From Calonectria ilicicola (taxonomy: Eukaryota; Ascomycota; Sordariomycetes; Hypocreales; Nectriaceae): 64,000 bases of DNA. Of this stretch, positions 53,350 through 64,000 are shown piece after piece. Both the position numbers and the translations under genes were made by a program. The notes beneath the pieces are model-generated. The model was not told the DNA's origin. It searched no databases and saw only the letters and a list, made by a program, of their open reading frames with translations. The stretch is from NCBI GenBank assembly GCA_020809705.1, contig CP085832.1, positions 1,798,001-1,862,000 of the forward strand, in the 5' to 3' direction. Positions within the stretch are counted from its first letter, which is position 1. Each line of letters starts with the position of its first letter.

Positions 53350-54620
53350 TTAAGCAGCAGCGGGCTGGGTGGCTGCGTCCGTATCAACAGCGGGGGCAGC
53401 CGCGCCAACGTCGACTCCACCAGGTGTCTCGATCTCGGAACCCTTGTTCTCAAGCGTCTTGTCATCCTTCTTTTGGGCCCACTTGGGGGTGCGGGCGTGT
53501 ACAGGGTCCTGCCAGGGACCAGCATCGCTGTTTTCGCAGCCACCCTGGCATTGGCAAGTGCCACCGTATTCCTTGGGCAGGTTCTCAGCAGGAACCTGCT
53601 TCAACAGTTCAGTCTTGTAGCCAGATCCAAGGACCTTGATCTTGTCGGCGGTGACGGGGTCAAGCCAGCTGCTGATCATGCTCCACATTGCGGAAAAGCC
53701 CCAGGGAGCGTTGATGATGTACAGCTTGCCCAAGCGCTCTGGGTAATAGTTCTGGGAAAGAGCCGAAGCCTTCTTGAGGTATCCGTATGTGCTGGGGATC
53801 TTCATGGCAGAAACGCCTGCCAGGTCCATAATGGTACAGCAGGTCTCAAGGAGATGTCCCTGCTTGTGGGAGCAGGCGGGAAGGCGAGGGTCGGCAACAC
53901 GCTCGTACTCGACAGCGAGGTTCATGAGCATGCGCTCTTGCGAGGTAATGGTCTCAATCTTGGCCAGGTCGATCTTTCCGAGGGTTTCGATGTAAACAGG
54001 ACGGCCATCCTGCGGTTCAGTGTTAGTAGGAATGATTATCTGATATGCAGAACGGAACACGATGCAATCAAATGAGGATAAGGAATGGTTTCAAAACCTA
54101 CATTGTCAGTCTTGTGGTAGTACTGAACGTAGTACTTGGCAACCTCTGGCTTCTCGTCGAAAGTCCAGTTAGGAAGAGTCTCATCTAGCTTGATTTCCTT
54201 TCGCCACTTCTCACACTCAACGAACCTGGTAGCGGTCAGGCATTTGTCATGTCGCGCGCGTCTCGTTCGATTACAGGGCTCGATACTCACATGGTCTTGG
54301 AGTTGGGCTTGACGGGATCGGTGACGACCCATTGTCGCGCACGCAAGAATCGAAGCTAAATGTCGGGAACACGTTAGCTTGTTTAATTCATCATCAAAAA
54401 AGTTCCCCTTTCGTTCGGGAACCTTGATTTCGCCGCCATTTCAAATGCTTACCAGTGTCAAGGTGTCCAATCGCTCAGTGTAACCCTCGGCCTCGAGGAG
54501 CATGCGCAGTTGGTTGACCTTGGCGATCTGCTCCTCGGTCAAGTAGCCAGCGTGGCCATCCTTCTTCTCAGGGGCCTTGACGGGGAAGTAGTAGTCGTCG
54601 TACTTTTCGTTCAACTCCAT
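53350..54620 (-). CDS. sec14: Sec14-type phosphatidylinositol/phosphatidylcholine transfer protein, four exons, 338 aa
   Basis: Exons: 54620-54453, 54355-54291, 54225-54102 and 54009-53350, in frame throughout. The CRAL-TRIO N-terminal helix bundle is seen as GYLTEEQIAKVNQLRMLLEA, ERLDTLTLLRFLRARQW and KTMFVECEKWRKEIKLDE. The lipid-binding domain holds KYYVQYYHKTDNDGRPVYIE, LLETCCTIMDLAGVSAMKIP, YYPERLGKLYIINAPWGFSA and KIKVLGSGYKTELLKQVPAE, ending LPKEYGGTCQCQGGC. The C-terminal 60 residues are an Ala/Pro/Asp-rich extension absent from yeast Sec14. The protein exchanges PI and PC and supports Golgi secretion. Divergent from the RMD1-like gene. Confidence 0.92.
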
Positions 54621-55186
54621 AGTGGCGGTGATGGTGGGGTAAGAGGGAAGAGAGGGGTATGGGATGGTAAGATTGGACGGGGAAAAAGAAAAAATGGCAA
54701 GACCCGTGGGTGAGATGGGCTTGTGGAGGAGAAGTGCAGAGGACAAGGACAACGGCGGCCGAGGGTGATGTGAAAGGGGAAGACGAGATCAACCTGAGGC
54801 CTTGAAGCGTAATTAAGCGGTTGGCCACTTTGGTTCCCCCTAGAGATCGAAGTGGTGGGACTCCGTCATGGGTATCGAGATGATTTCCCTAAGCGGTCTA
54901 GCCCCTGACGAAGCCTCTCACATGTGTTGAGGTGGTTTCAGGTGACCGCGCACGTGGCGATAGCAGTGGCTTATCGATGCCTGTCCCACTATTGCAGCTG
55001 GGCAGCCAAGCACATGTCGGCATCCGATCTCGAGCTGCTGCGAGATGGAGGTCATGAACATGGCCGAGAAAAAAAAAAATACCATAATCAGACACACACT
55101 TATCAATTCTCCAATCATTTACGCACGACACTTCTCACCTCCCCGTCCCTCGTTTTGCCATATATGGCCCCGCCATTGAAGTCACC
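54621..55186. other. divergent promoter, 566 bp
   Basis: Between the Sec14 (minus) and RMD1-like (plus) start codons. No other gene seen. Confidence 0.55.
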
Positions 55187-56446
55187 ATGAGGACTTCCCC
55201 GCAGCGAATCACCCTCAATGTCGCCCGGCTCATCCACACATCCGTCCAAGGGCCTCGCCCGCGGCCATGTCGAGCTTTCCACCTGACGAGCGCAGCCGGA
55301 CTGCCCCGGAAACGGAGCTTTTTCACCTCGAACCCATACTTCTCCCAGGCTAGTGAAGACAGCCGCTCCTATACCGAACCATCCAGGCAGCGCGACAATG
55401 CGACCACGCCCTCCCCCGCGAAGCGCAAACCGACCCGAGCCGCCACGGCCAAGAACTCGCTCCGCAGGGTCGCCATAATTGCGCAACAGCCCAAGCGAGG
55501 GCCGGGCAATGCAGCGTCCGCGGCAGGAGACAATGTCAACGACGAAACGTCCACGGTCGTCAGTGCCACCTGCGTAGCCGAGGCCTTCAACATGCCCTTG
55601 GTGCTAGAGATTTTGTCCTCGCACGGCTTCGAGATTGACCCAGACGGAACAGGATTCGACGCCAATGAGGTTCTACATGCAAGGGGCGTCAACGGGGGCG
55701 ACATTTTCGTTTTTCCTTCGGGAACCATTGTGACGTGGTCGCTGCCGCCGGATGTGGTTACGAGGCAAATCATGCGTGCGTCCGAGGATCCCCACCCGGC
55801 TGAATGCAGAGAGTTTGAGGATCTCGAATTCACAACAGACAATGAGCGAGAAGCTAGCCTTCTCAAGGGCGATGTCATTGTTCTCGGAACTCGAAAGGAG
55901 TTCAAGGAGGGCGACATGCAGGACACCACGTTGGCAAAAGTGGCATTCTCTTCAGGTCTAGCAAGAAGCACTAAGCTGGCTGTGCTTGAGACAGCCCTTG
56001 ACTCATATTTTGAGAGCACACGCAACATTCCAGCCCTCCTCTCCCAGGGCGCCGGGGTGCCTCTCAGCCGCAAGTTTATCCTTCAAAAGACTGGCGAGCT
56101 CCTCAGTTTGCGGGCCCGCCTCAACCACTACTCAGAGCTGACCGATGCGCTGCCGGACATTTTCTGGGACAGCCGCTCCGAACTTGGCCTGGACGCATAT
56201 TACGACCAGGTCGGTCGCGCCCTCGACGTCAACGTCCGCATCCGCACACTTAACCAGAAGATGGACTACGCCGCCGAGATTGCCAACGTTTTGCGAGAAA
56301 TGTCAAGCGAGCAGCACGGCACTCGCCTGGAGCTTATCATTATCCTCCTCATCACTGTTGAGGTCATCTTTGAGCTCCGCCGAATCGTCCTTGAGTGGAT
56401 GCAGGAGCGCGAGCTGGCAAAAGAGCATGTAAAGCCCCAATCATAG
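55187..56446 (+). CDS. DUF155 / RMD1-like (RMND1 family) mitochondrial protein, 419 aa
   Basis: Single exon. The N-terminal 60 residues are Arg/Ser/Pro-rich without acidic residues (MRTSPQRITLNVARLIHTSV), a typical mitochondrial targeting sequence. The DUF155 domain spans about residues 125-400: AEAFNMPLVLEILSSHGFEI, GGDIFVFPSGTIVTWSLPPD, VAFSSGLARSTKLAVLETAL, KTGELLSLRARLNHYSELTD, LPDIFWDSRSELGLDAYYDQ and RALDVNVRIRTLNQKMDYAA. A C-terminal membrane helix follows (LELIIILLITVEVIFEL). Members (yeast Rmd1-type proteins, human RMND1) are mitochondrial inner-membrane proteins linked to mitochondrial translation. Function here is by family only. Confidence 0.88.
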   Translation: MRTSPQRITLNVARLIHTSVQGPRPRPCRAFHLTSAAGLPRKRSFFTSNPYFSQASEDSRSYTEPSRQRDNATTPSPAKRKPTRAATAKNSLRRVAIIAQQPKRGPGNAASAAGDNVNDETSTVVSATCVAEAFNMPLVLEILSSHGFEIDPDGTGFDANEVLHARGVNGGDIFVFPSGTIVTWSLPPDVVTRQIMRASEDPHPAECREFEDLEFTTDNEREASLLKGDVIVLGTRKEFKEGDMQDTTLAKVAFSSGLARSTKLAVLETALDSYFESTRNIPALLSQGAGVPLSRKFILQKTGELLSLRARLNHYSELTDALPDIFWDSRSELGLDAYYDQVGRALDVNVRIRTLNQKMDYAAEIANVLREMSSEQHGTRLELIIILLITVEVIFELRRIVLEWMQERELAKEHVKPQS

Positions 56447-57286
56447 GCTTTTTTTTCACAACGGCCATGGTCTTACTGTATATATGTATTAAAAAAAAAA
56501 GCAAAGAAGTTCTGGGGAAACGCTAGTGTTTTCCCCCTGTGCGATAGACGAGAATCCTGGCTGGCCGCAATGGATTGACCTCGCTATTTGTAATAGATAC
56601 CCCCAGCTCTGTAGAAACGGTGTGATAAACGGAAATGTCACTATGTCATGAATGGAAAAAAAAATATCAGTTCCAAGGTCGTTACGATTCGCCTCCCATG
56701 TGATGTCAAAATATAATGTCATACAGCTAAAGGTAATCAATCATAGTTATACAATAATTCAAACGATGCAACCTGGTGGAACAGAATATCTAGAATCCTA
56801 CCCTCGCCATATGCCAAAAGTCCTCTCTACCAAACATCTTTCACGTGTGCACGCACACAAAGCATTTGAGGTTGCAACACGCTTCAGCATCCATGCCAAC
56901 GAAGCCTCCCCTTTTAGTTTCTTCTCTCATTTGTTTAAAAAAAAAAAAAAAGAAAAGAGGCCGCAGGCCCCCTCTTTGTCCCAATCACATTTTCATCCAC
57001 TAGCACCACGGCGTCTCATTGCTGGACTGTTGATTACATTGGGGGTCCCCAAAGCCGAAACTGGACAAGAACACCTGCACCTTCCCAATCCGCCCGATGA
57101 TCTCAAGAAACCTCCTTGAATATCCCTTCATCGTAACAGACCAACTCCTCAAATTCGATTATCCACCTCTAACGCCCAAACTATACCATCGCAAATCCAC
57201 TCCAAGTCGCAATTGATGTCGAACCCTTTCTTATACGTCGCTTGTAGGAGTCGGTCACTCCAAAACGTTAGTCGCGCGTTTCGCAA
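56447..57286. other. convergent intergenic, 840 bp
   Basis: 3' flanks of two convergent genes; contains several A homopolymers (near 56490 and 56937-56950). A 155-codon frame at 56652-57119 crosses a homopolymer and has no motif. Confidence 0.5.
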
Positions 57287-60062
57287 TCATGCCGAAGGCT
57301 TTCGTTGTTGCTGAAGTCCCGGGATTACGGGAACTGGAACAGGTGTCACTTTATGAGGGATGTGCGGCCCAGGGGTACCATTTACCGGTCGTTGAGAATT
57401 TGGTGTAGGCGTTTGGGGCTTCTGTTGCTGAGCAGCAATGCTTGCTCGAGCGGCCGCCAGCCTATTTGCATCAATAGTCGGACCTGGTCCACCAATACCA
57501 GGTTGCGTTATCTTGTCTGCGAACATGGCAGATCGTTCCTGTGCTGCCACTCGGGCTTTGGCTTGGTCAAGAATTCGCTGCTGTTGAGCCTCGGGGATTA
57601 CCGTATGATACCCAGTGAGGGATGCGTTCTGCGCGGGGGTTCCGGGAGGACCTTGGTTGTTAGAGAACCTGTTCATCTGATTCCCCATCGCTTGGTTGGG
57701 CGTACCGTATCGTGGCGGCTGTTGCACGCTCGGTGAAGGGCTAAAAGGTTGTCTGTGCTGTACTTGAGGAGACATGGTACGCTGGGGCATGGCCTGACCG
57801 TTTGTGTATCCACCATAGCTGCCCTGAGTGGGTGTCCCAGGTGGTTGCTGAGGAGGGAAGCCCTGCTGCTGGTACGGGTAACGAGGGTTGGGGGTGCCTT
57901 GCTGGGCCATCTGGCCGTACTGAGGCCGCTGTTGATTTGCATATTGAGGCATGCTTTGGTGGCCATAGGGGGTCTGGGCCTTAGCTAGCTGGGTGGCGTA
58001 CTGGTTGGGGTATCCATTAGGTGGTCGTGTGTATTGATTGGGCTGGGCAGGTCTCGGTTGTGAGGGAGGCATGGGTGGTCGCTGCTGGGGTGGGTAGGTA
58101 GGAGCGGGACCTGGACGGTAATACTGCTGTGGCATTGCTGCTGGGGTGCGGTTTGGCGTGCCATATTGGTTCCCCGCTTGGTAGTGGTTCGCGTAAGGGA
58201 CATTCGAGATGCTGGGGGTTCGTTGAGGAGGCGGTCGAGCGCTTGCAGCAGCCTGCTGAGCACGAATGCGGGCTTGCATGGCAGCTTCGTCCTCTTCCAT
58301 TACTCCCTTGTATTGGTCTGTCTGGATTTGCACCTTGGTGCTTATCAGCAGGTCCTCGAGCTGGTCACCGTTAAGCTTTGCAACAGCATAGGGAGGGAGT
58401 GTCTTGATGATGAGAGCCAGCTGGGCCTTGAGCACTTGATAAGTAGCCTGTTCCTCCTCCGAGGGTTGAGGGCCCGCGGTTGCCAACATATCGCCAGTAA
58501 CTGGGTCGCTAGACTGGCGGTTTTGGGAGTTGGGAAGGGTGAGGTTACGGATACGCTGGTAAGAGGCTAGGGTTTCAATCATGTCGGTCACTTCCTCGAG
58601 GATTTCGTCCACCTCCTTCTCTTGCTCAGCTCTCTTGGAGCCCATCATGTCCTCCAATGATGGATCAACCACGGTCTCATCCCAGTCATCGATAGCTTTT
58701 TGGATTTCCTCCTCATCGATTTCCATAGCCTTGGGCTTTTCGTTGTCTTCTTCTTCTTTCGCTTCGTTCTCCGTTCCGTAGTATTCGAGTTCAATCATGT
58801 TCTGGAACTGGCGTTGGCCCGTTCGATGCCACCAAAGTCGACCCGCAACACTAGATGGAATAATGGCAGCTGTGTCATCCTTGCAGGGAGCAAAGCTGGA
58901 AAAAGCACCCCGGAAAAGAGATTCCATCTCGTACATTTCCAATTCCGTGGTGGAGGGCTTTTTTCCGGCCAAGCTCTGGGCACGTTCACGTTGCTTCGTC
59001 TTCATCTGCGAGGCAGGGGCAGCATTGCTGTAGTCAAGATAATGACCCGATGTGAGCTTGGTAGTAAAATAAGTGCTGCCTTGATATTTGGACGTGTCCG
59101 TGAGCTCCGGGTGATAAAAGTCGAGGGTGTTCCCCTTCGCCTGCGTCTTCGGCTGTTTCGGCGGCTGCAGAGGAGGCAACGCTCGCGGCGACGAAAACAA
59201 TTCACCCAGAGTTTGGGCTCTTTCCTGGGTTGTCGTCGGCATGATGTGCGTAAGACTCACACCATGAGGGAGGGGGATCTGAGGAAGCTGATCATTGTGG
59301 GATAACGGCAGGCTCGAGAATAGCCGCCTCTCCTGGGGAGCATATCCAATGAGCGAGAGCACAAGCTCGCCTTTCTGGGGTGACGGGGGGAGATCAGCCT
59401 CCAAAGGTAGAGGCTCGGTAGAAATCTCTGGGTACGCCTTCTCTCGTCGAAGCAGTTGCATGGCCTTATCCTTGAACTCGCTGACCTGAGCCACAGCTTC
59501 CTCGTAAGGCGTCGTTTCATCGCCTGCTTTCGATTTGGCCTTGAGGTCGTCGAGCGAAGCCTTAACCGCGTAGACGATATCCACAGCCACATCGTCTAGG
59601 TGGTCGTACGCATCGGCGGCGACCTTATCCGAGATTGAAGTCGTGGACTCGGGCTCGGTCGACTTTTGGCGTTTGTTATCGGGCTCATCGTCGGTGAATG
59701 CATCCGAAATGGGACGTTTCAGGATGGGAGGGCTGATGTCGAAGCTATCGAGTGATGGTTAGCCCGCATGGAGGAGGGCGAATCTCGAGACCCGAAAATG
59801 GTCGCAGAAACTGCCCAACACGGGAAGAAAAAAGTGCAGCATACCTGTTTAGAACCTCGAGGTAGGATTTGATCAATTCCTTTTGATTATTGCCCTTGTG
59901 CAGGCCGTTGGTGATGACGGGTTTTTGGTCCTCAAAGCCGTCTTCGCCATCGCCTTCGTCGCCAATGTCGCGTTTTCGTTTGCCCGAGAAGACGGGATGC
60001 GCATTCTCGGTGCTGACAGGCTCGGGAATGCCGTTGGCCTTTATTGTCGCGAGCTGCGCCAT
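57287..60062 (-). CDS. conserved fungal Q/P-rich protein, probably nuclear, two exons, 891 aa
   Basis: Exons 60062-59845 and 59744-57287, joined by a 100-nt intron that splits a Ser codon (KSYLEVLN/SFDISPPILKRP). The N-terminus has a basic nuclear-type signal (FSGKRKRDIG) and later DNKRQKS. Conserved-looking blocks: IVYAVKASLDDLKAK, GELVLSLIGYAPQERRLFSS, AQTLGELFSSPRALPPLQPP, LDFYHPELTDTSKYQGSTYF, MESLFRGAFSSFAPCKDDTA and SVAGRLWWHRTGQRQFQNMI. An acidic stretch (KEEEDNEKPKAMEIDEEE) and a helical DEILEEVTDMIETLASYQRI region follow. The last 330 residues are a Gln/Pro/Tyr/Gly-rich low-complexity region of the kind found in transcription and chromatin factors. I recognise this as a family kept across filamentous ascomycetes but cannot assign a function. 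Confidence 0.75.
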
Positions 60063-61008
60063 GGTCGGAGGGTCGTCGATGGGGAGCTGGGTCGTCGTGG
60101 AGAGCTGGGCCGCGCCTTGTCGCGACGACGCGCGGTAGTGGATGGCAGGCACTGGTGCAACTCCAAAAAAACGGCTCTGTCAAGGAAGCGCGAATGGGCC
60201 GTCCTCATCCAACTAGCGCGATGCAATCGACGGATGCACCCACGTATTTATGGCTCACGCGACAGCAAGCCTCTCGAGGAAAATTACCTGGAACCGTCGG
60301 AAAAGTCGACAGCGACCTGCTTGAGAAAACGGGGAAGGGCTGCGCAGAGGAAGAATGTGTCTTGATCGCCAAGTACTTCTCGCTGACCGGGACCCACGCT
60401 AGCGCCTTTCGGGAGAGGAAGACTAATTTGAGCAGATCACGTGATCTCGCCCCTACCCCCGCCGACAGCCTCAGAATTGCACCCATTTGGCATTGTTGGG
60501 TGCTATCCATTTATGCAAGCTCATGATAAAAATTCAACGTCTTTTTTTGGTTTTTCGGTTTTGTTTTAAGATGCAGGCGCTTGATGTGGATGAAGTAGTT
60601 TTTGCTTCCGGCCCGGTGTTTAGTTTCGCTCTTCATGGTCCGCATTTCCCGGCCGTCAAGTCCACATCATGCGGGTGTCACTATAAATCAGCTCGCTAGC
60701 AGTGGCCTAGTGTCGCCACATTCTTCATCATCAACGTCCTGAGCTCTACATCCCAACTCAATAAGCCGTGTCACACATTGCATCACAGGTTCCGAATTTG
60801 CAAAATGATATGTTGGAAACCGAGACAAGTCGTGCATCCTATTATTGAGGTAGGTTCCATGTTACAAGCCAGCTACACAATCACTGCCTTCCATCGGCAA
60901 TTTCTGATACTCACTCAAACCCGACGAGATCCCTCTCCTATTAAACCAATTCAAATCAATCTTAATGAGTCCCAAATGTTATCTATTCCCACGGCTCGTT
61001 CTATTTGC
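60063..61008. other. intergenic, 946 bp
   Basis: Promoter of the Q/P-rich gene and 3' flank of the protease gene. Overlapping frames of 100-160 codons near 60.0-60.5 kb are antisense or chance. Confidence 0.5.
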
Positions 61009-62317
<1,309 letters not shown>

Positions 62318-64000
62318 GATGTGCGACGGTTCCGACGGCCGGGGCGATCAAGCAATCGATGAGGTACGCAGAGGAGCAGCCCGCACGAGGGATGCAAAAA
62401 ACGATGGGGTTCGAGGATGTGAGTCGGCGCAGTCCGTGAGGAGAGAACCGTAGGTGAGATGATGAAGATGATAAGCTTGAGGGTGGAGGAGAATGGAGGG
62501 AGGGAAGTAAGGTTGATGAGGGAATGACGGAGCTGGGTGGCAGCTATTGCGTGTGTTTGGGGCGCCTCGTTCGCTGCTATCAGCTGGTTAGCGCTCTTGT
62601 ACCAGGTACCACGGTGGCGGCCGTGCTGGTCGCGAATGCCAGCGCACAGTGGACGGGGCGACTCGGGCGTGGCCCAGTGCGGGCGCTGGGTGCCTCTGGG
62701 AGGTGGCTAGGCCAAGTCACAGTGACATGTTGACGAGTCGAGGCGTGCCTGGCTTATCCGTATCCGTACCCTGCTGTCTCGGCCTTGGCTGGCCCTTGGC
62801 TGGGCCATGGTTGGCGCTGTGACCAACTGGAGACCGTGTGACCGAACCGGGAGGTGCCCCCGCGTGTCATGCTGCCTACCTCGGATCCACTTTCTCCGCT
62901 GGACCAGCAACCACGCACCGCTAAGCCTTAGCGCCTCAGGCCCCCAGGCCCCCAGGCATCTCAAGAGCTCGCGCCTCGCCCCCAGACTAGTTCATGTTGC
63001 TGAGCCAGGGCGAGCAGCGACGCAGATACGTACAGGCATTGACTGCGTCATCCGTTTTGTATCTGTCCCGCCCTGGCCGGGGTGCGTACGTGCATTGGTC
63101 TCCGTCCCAGCAACAGCCGCTCGCCTCTCCCTCTCAATGCTTTTTGCTTCATTTCGACTAATCGCCGCCACCTTTGGTGAAGCACATGGTGATGTCAGGG
63201 CGGTTCGCTCCCGACCGATCTTCAGGCGGGAACTGCCTCCTGTACGTCACTGTATTGGCCAAAAAGTTAGTGGCGTATGCAGTTAGTTATGCAGGTCCCT
63301 CCACTCCTCCTAGCCAGTGGTTGATCGGCACTACTGGAATGCCTCGGAGCTAATCTCATGGCTGCAAACAAGCTCTCCAGGCCCAAGACAAAACATCATC
63401 TCTGGTGCTGTGGGGAGAACAAGAAAAAACTCGAGAGCCCCCTCAGAGTTTCCGGCAGATATCTAGTCGTACACGTCTGTTATAATGCTATCGTAATGAG
63501 ATATGATATGATAGCATATGTGCATGAATGTTATTCCCTCCCTGGATATAATACCTGCAGCCAAGGTGGCTGACACGTGCTGAGACAAGAGATCGCCACC
63601 AAAGATAAAATGGGAGAGAGAAAACTAACCTTATATTTAAAACAAGCCATGAATAATTGGCCCAAAAGACAATCAGAATAAGCACAAGGTTAGACGGTAC
63701 TTCGACGGGAGAAACTAACTGCATATTATTAACCAACAGCAACTGTTGGGTTGCCCATCCTGTGTCCTCAACTACCCTGTAGACGTCTAAGCTCAGCCGC
63801 GTACCCCTTTCTAAGAGGACGCCAATGCAAGCTTGGAGCTTGACAGACTGATGTCATTATTCCAAGAGCTCCACCATATCAGTCCCACCTAGATTTTACA
63901 TTTTCAAGAGACAGGATTGACACCTGGCATAATTGAATAAGTGTATAGGCATCAGGTGCGGCTTGATAAAGGAAACCGCATTTCGTATCTACTAAAACGG
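62318..64000. other. promoter of the protease gene and gene-free end of window, 1.7 kb
   Basis: GC-rich at first (62.5-63.2 kb), then AT-rich. A 159-codon plus-strand frame at 62807-63286 has no recognisable motif and biased composition, so it is not annotated. No RNA gene or repeat seen. Confidence 0.5.

Noticed and set aside
62807..63286. 159-codon open frame upstream of the protease gene
   Set aside because: Arg/Ala/Pro-biased chance frame in GC-rich promoter DNA, no motif.

Overview
This window is nuclear DNA of a filamentous ascomycete, most likely a sordariomycete and possibly Hypocreales (inference from gene families and style). The genes are short and mono- to oligo-exonic. Introns are mostly 49-107 nt with GTAWGT-type donors, CTRAY-like branch sites and YAG acceptors. 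Typical fungal families occur: Zn2Cys6 regulator, PTH11-like rhodopsin-domain receptor, DHA2 transporter, fungal NACHT/ankyrin protein, DUF6601, Sec14, PEP4 and Mis14. I joined exons by hand; every multi-exon model below keeps frame across its junctions. One splice site is abnormal.

Layout. 0-8 kb: unknown membrane protein, an F-box-like protein in three exons, a small cysteine-rich secreted protein and a PEX11-family peroxin. 8.4-21 kb: an accessory block that looks like a small metabolic cluster without a PKS, NRPS or terpene-synthase backbone. It holds a five-exon rhodopsin-domain receptor, a BBE-type FAD oxidoreductase divergent from a carotenoid-oxygenase-family dioxygenase, a class I glutamine amidotransferase, a Zn2Cys6 regulator and a DHA2-type MFS exporter. 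21-29 kb: mostly orphan proteins (Ser/Thr-rich secreted protein, single-pass membrane protein, F-box-related protein). 29-32.7 kb: a long gene-free stretch before a codon-optimised sugar transporter. 35-40.7 kb: AT-rich, decayed DNA with an intron-containing tRNA-Leu(AAG), a short interstitial telomere-type repeat, a MITE-like inverted repeat, an LVIVD-type secreted protein whose third intron has lost its GT donor, and two broken genes.

41.4-51 kb: a DUF6601 membrane protein and a 1916-residue NLR-like protein (lipase-like alpha/beta hydrolase, NACHT-like NTPase, ankyrin repeats, acidic tail). The second NLR intron is almost entirely one long imperfect palindrome. From about 52 kb to the end the content is core eukaryotic: Mis14 kinetochore subunit, Sec14 lipid-transfer protein, a DUF155/RMD1-like mitochondrial protein, a Q/P-rich probable nuclear protein and vacuolar protease A. 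The window therefore seems to cross from an accessory compartment into a conserved one.

The best candidates for undescribed biology are the backbone-less dioxygenase/BBE/amidotransferase cluster and the NLR-like receptor with an intact P-loop, no recognisable Walker B acidic residues and a transposon-like hairpin intron.
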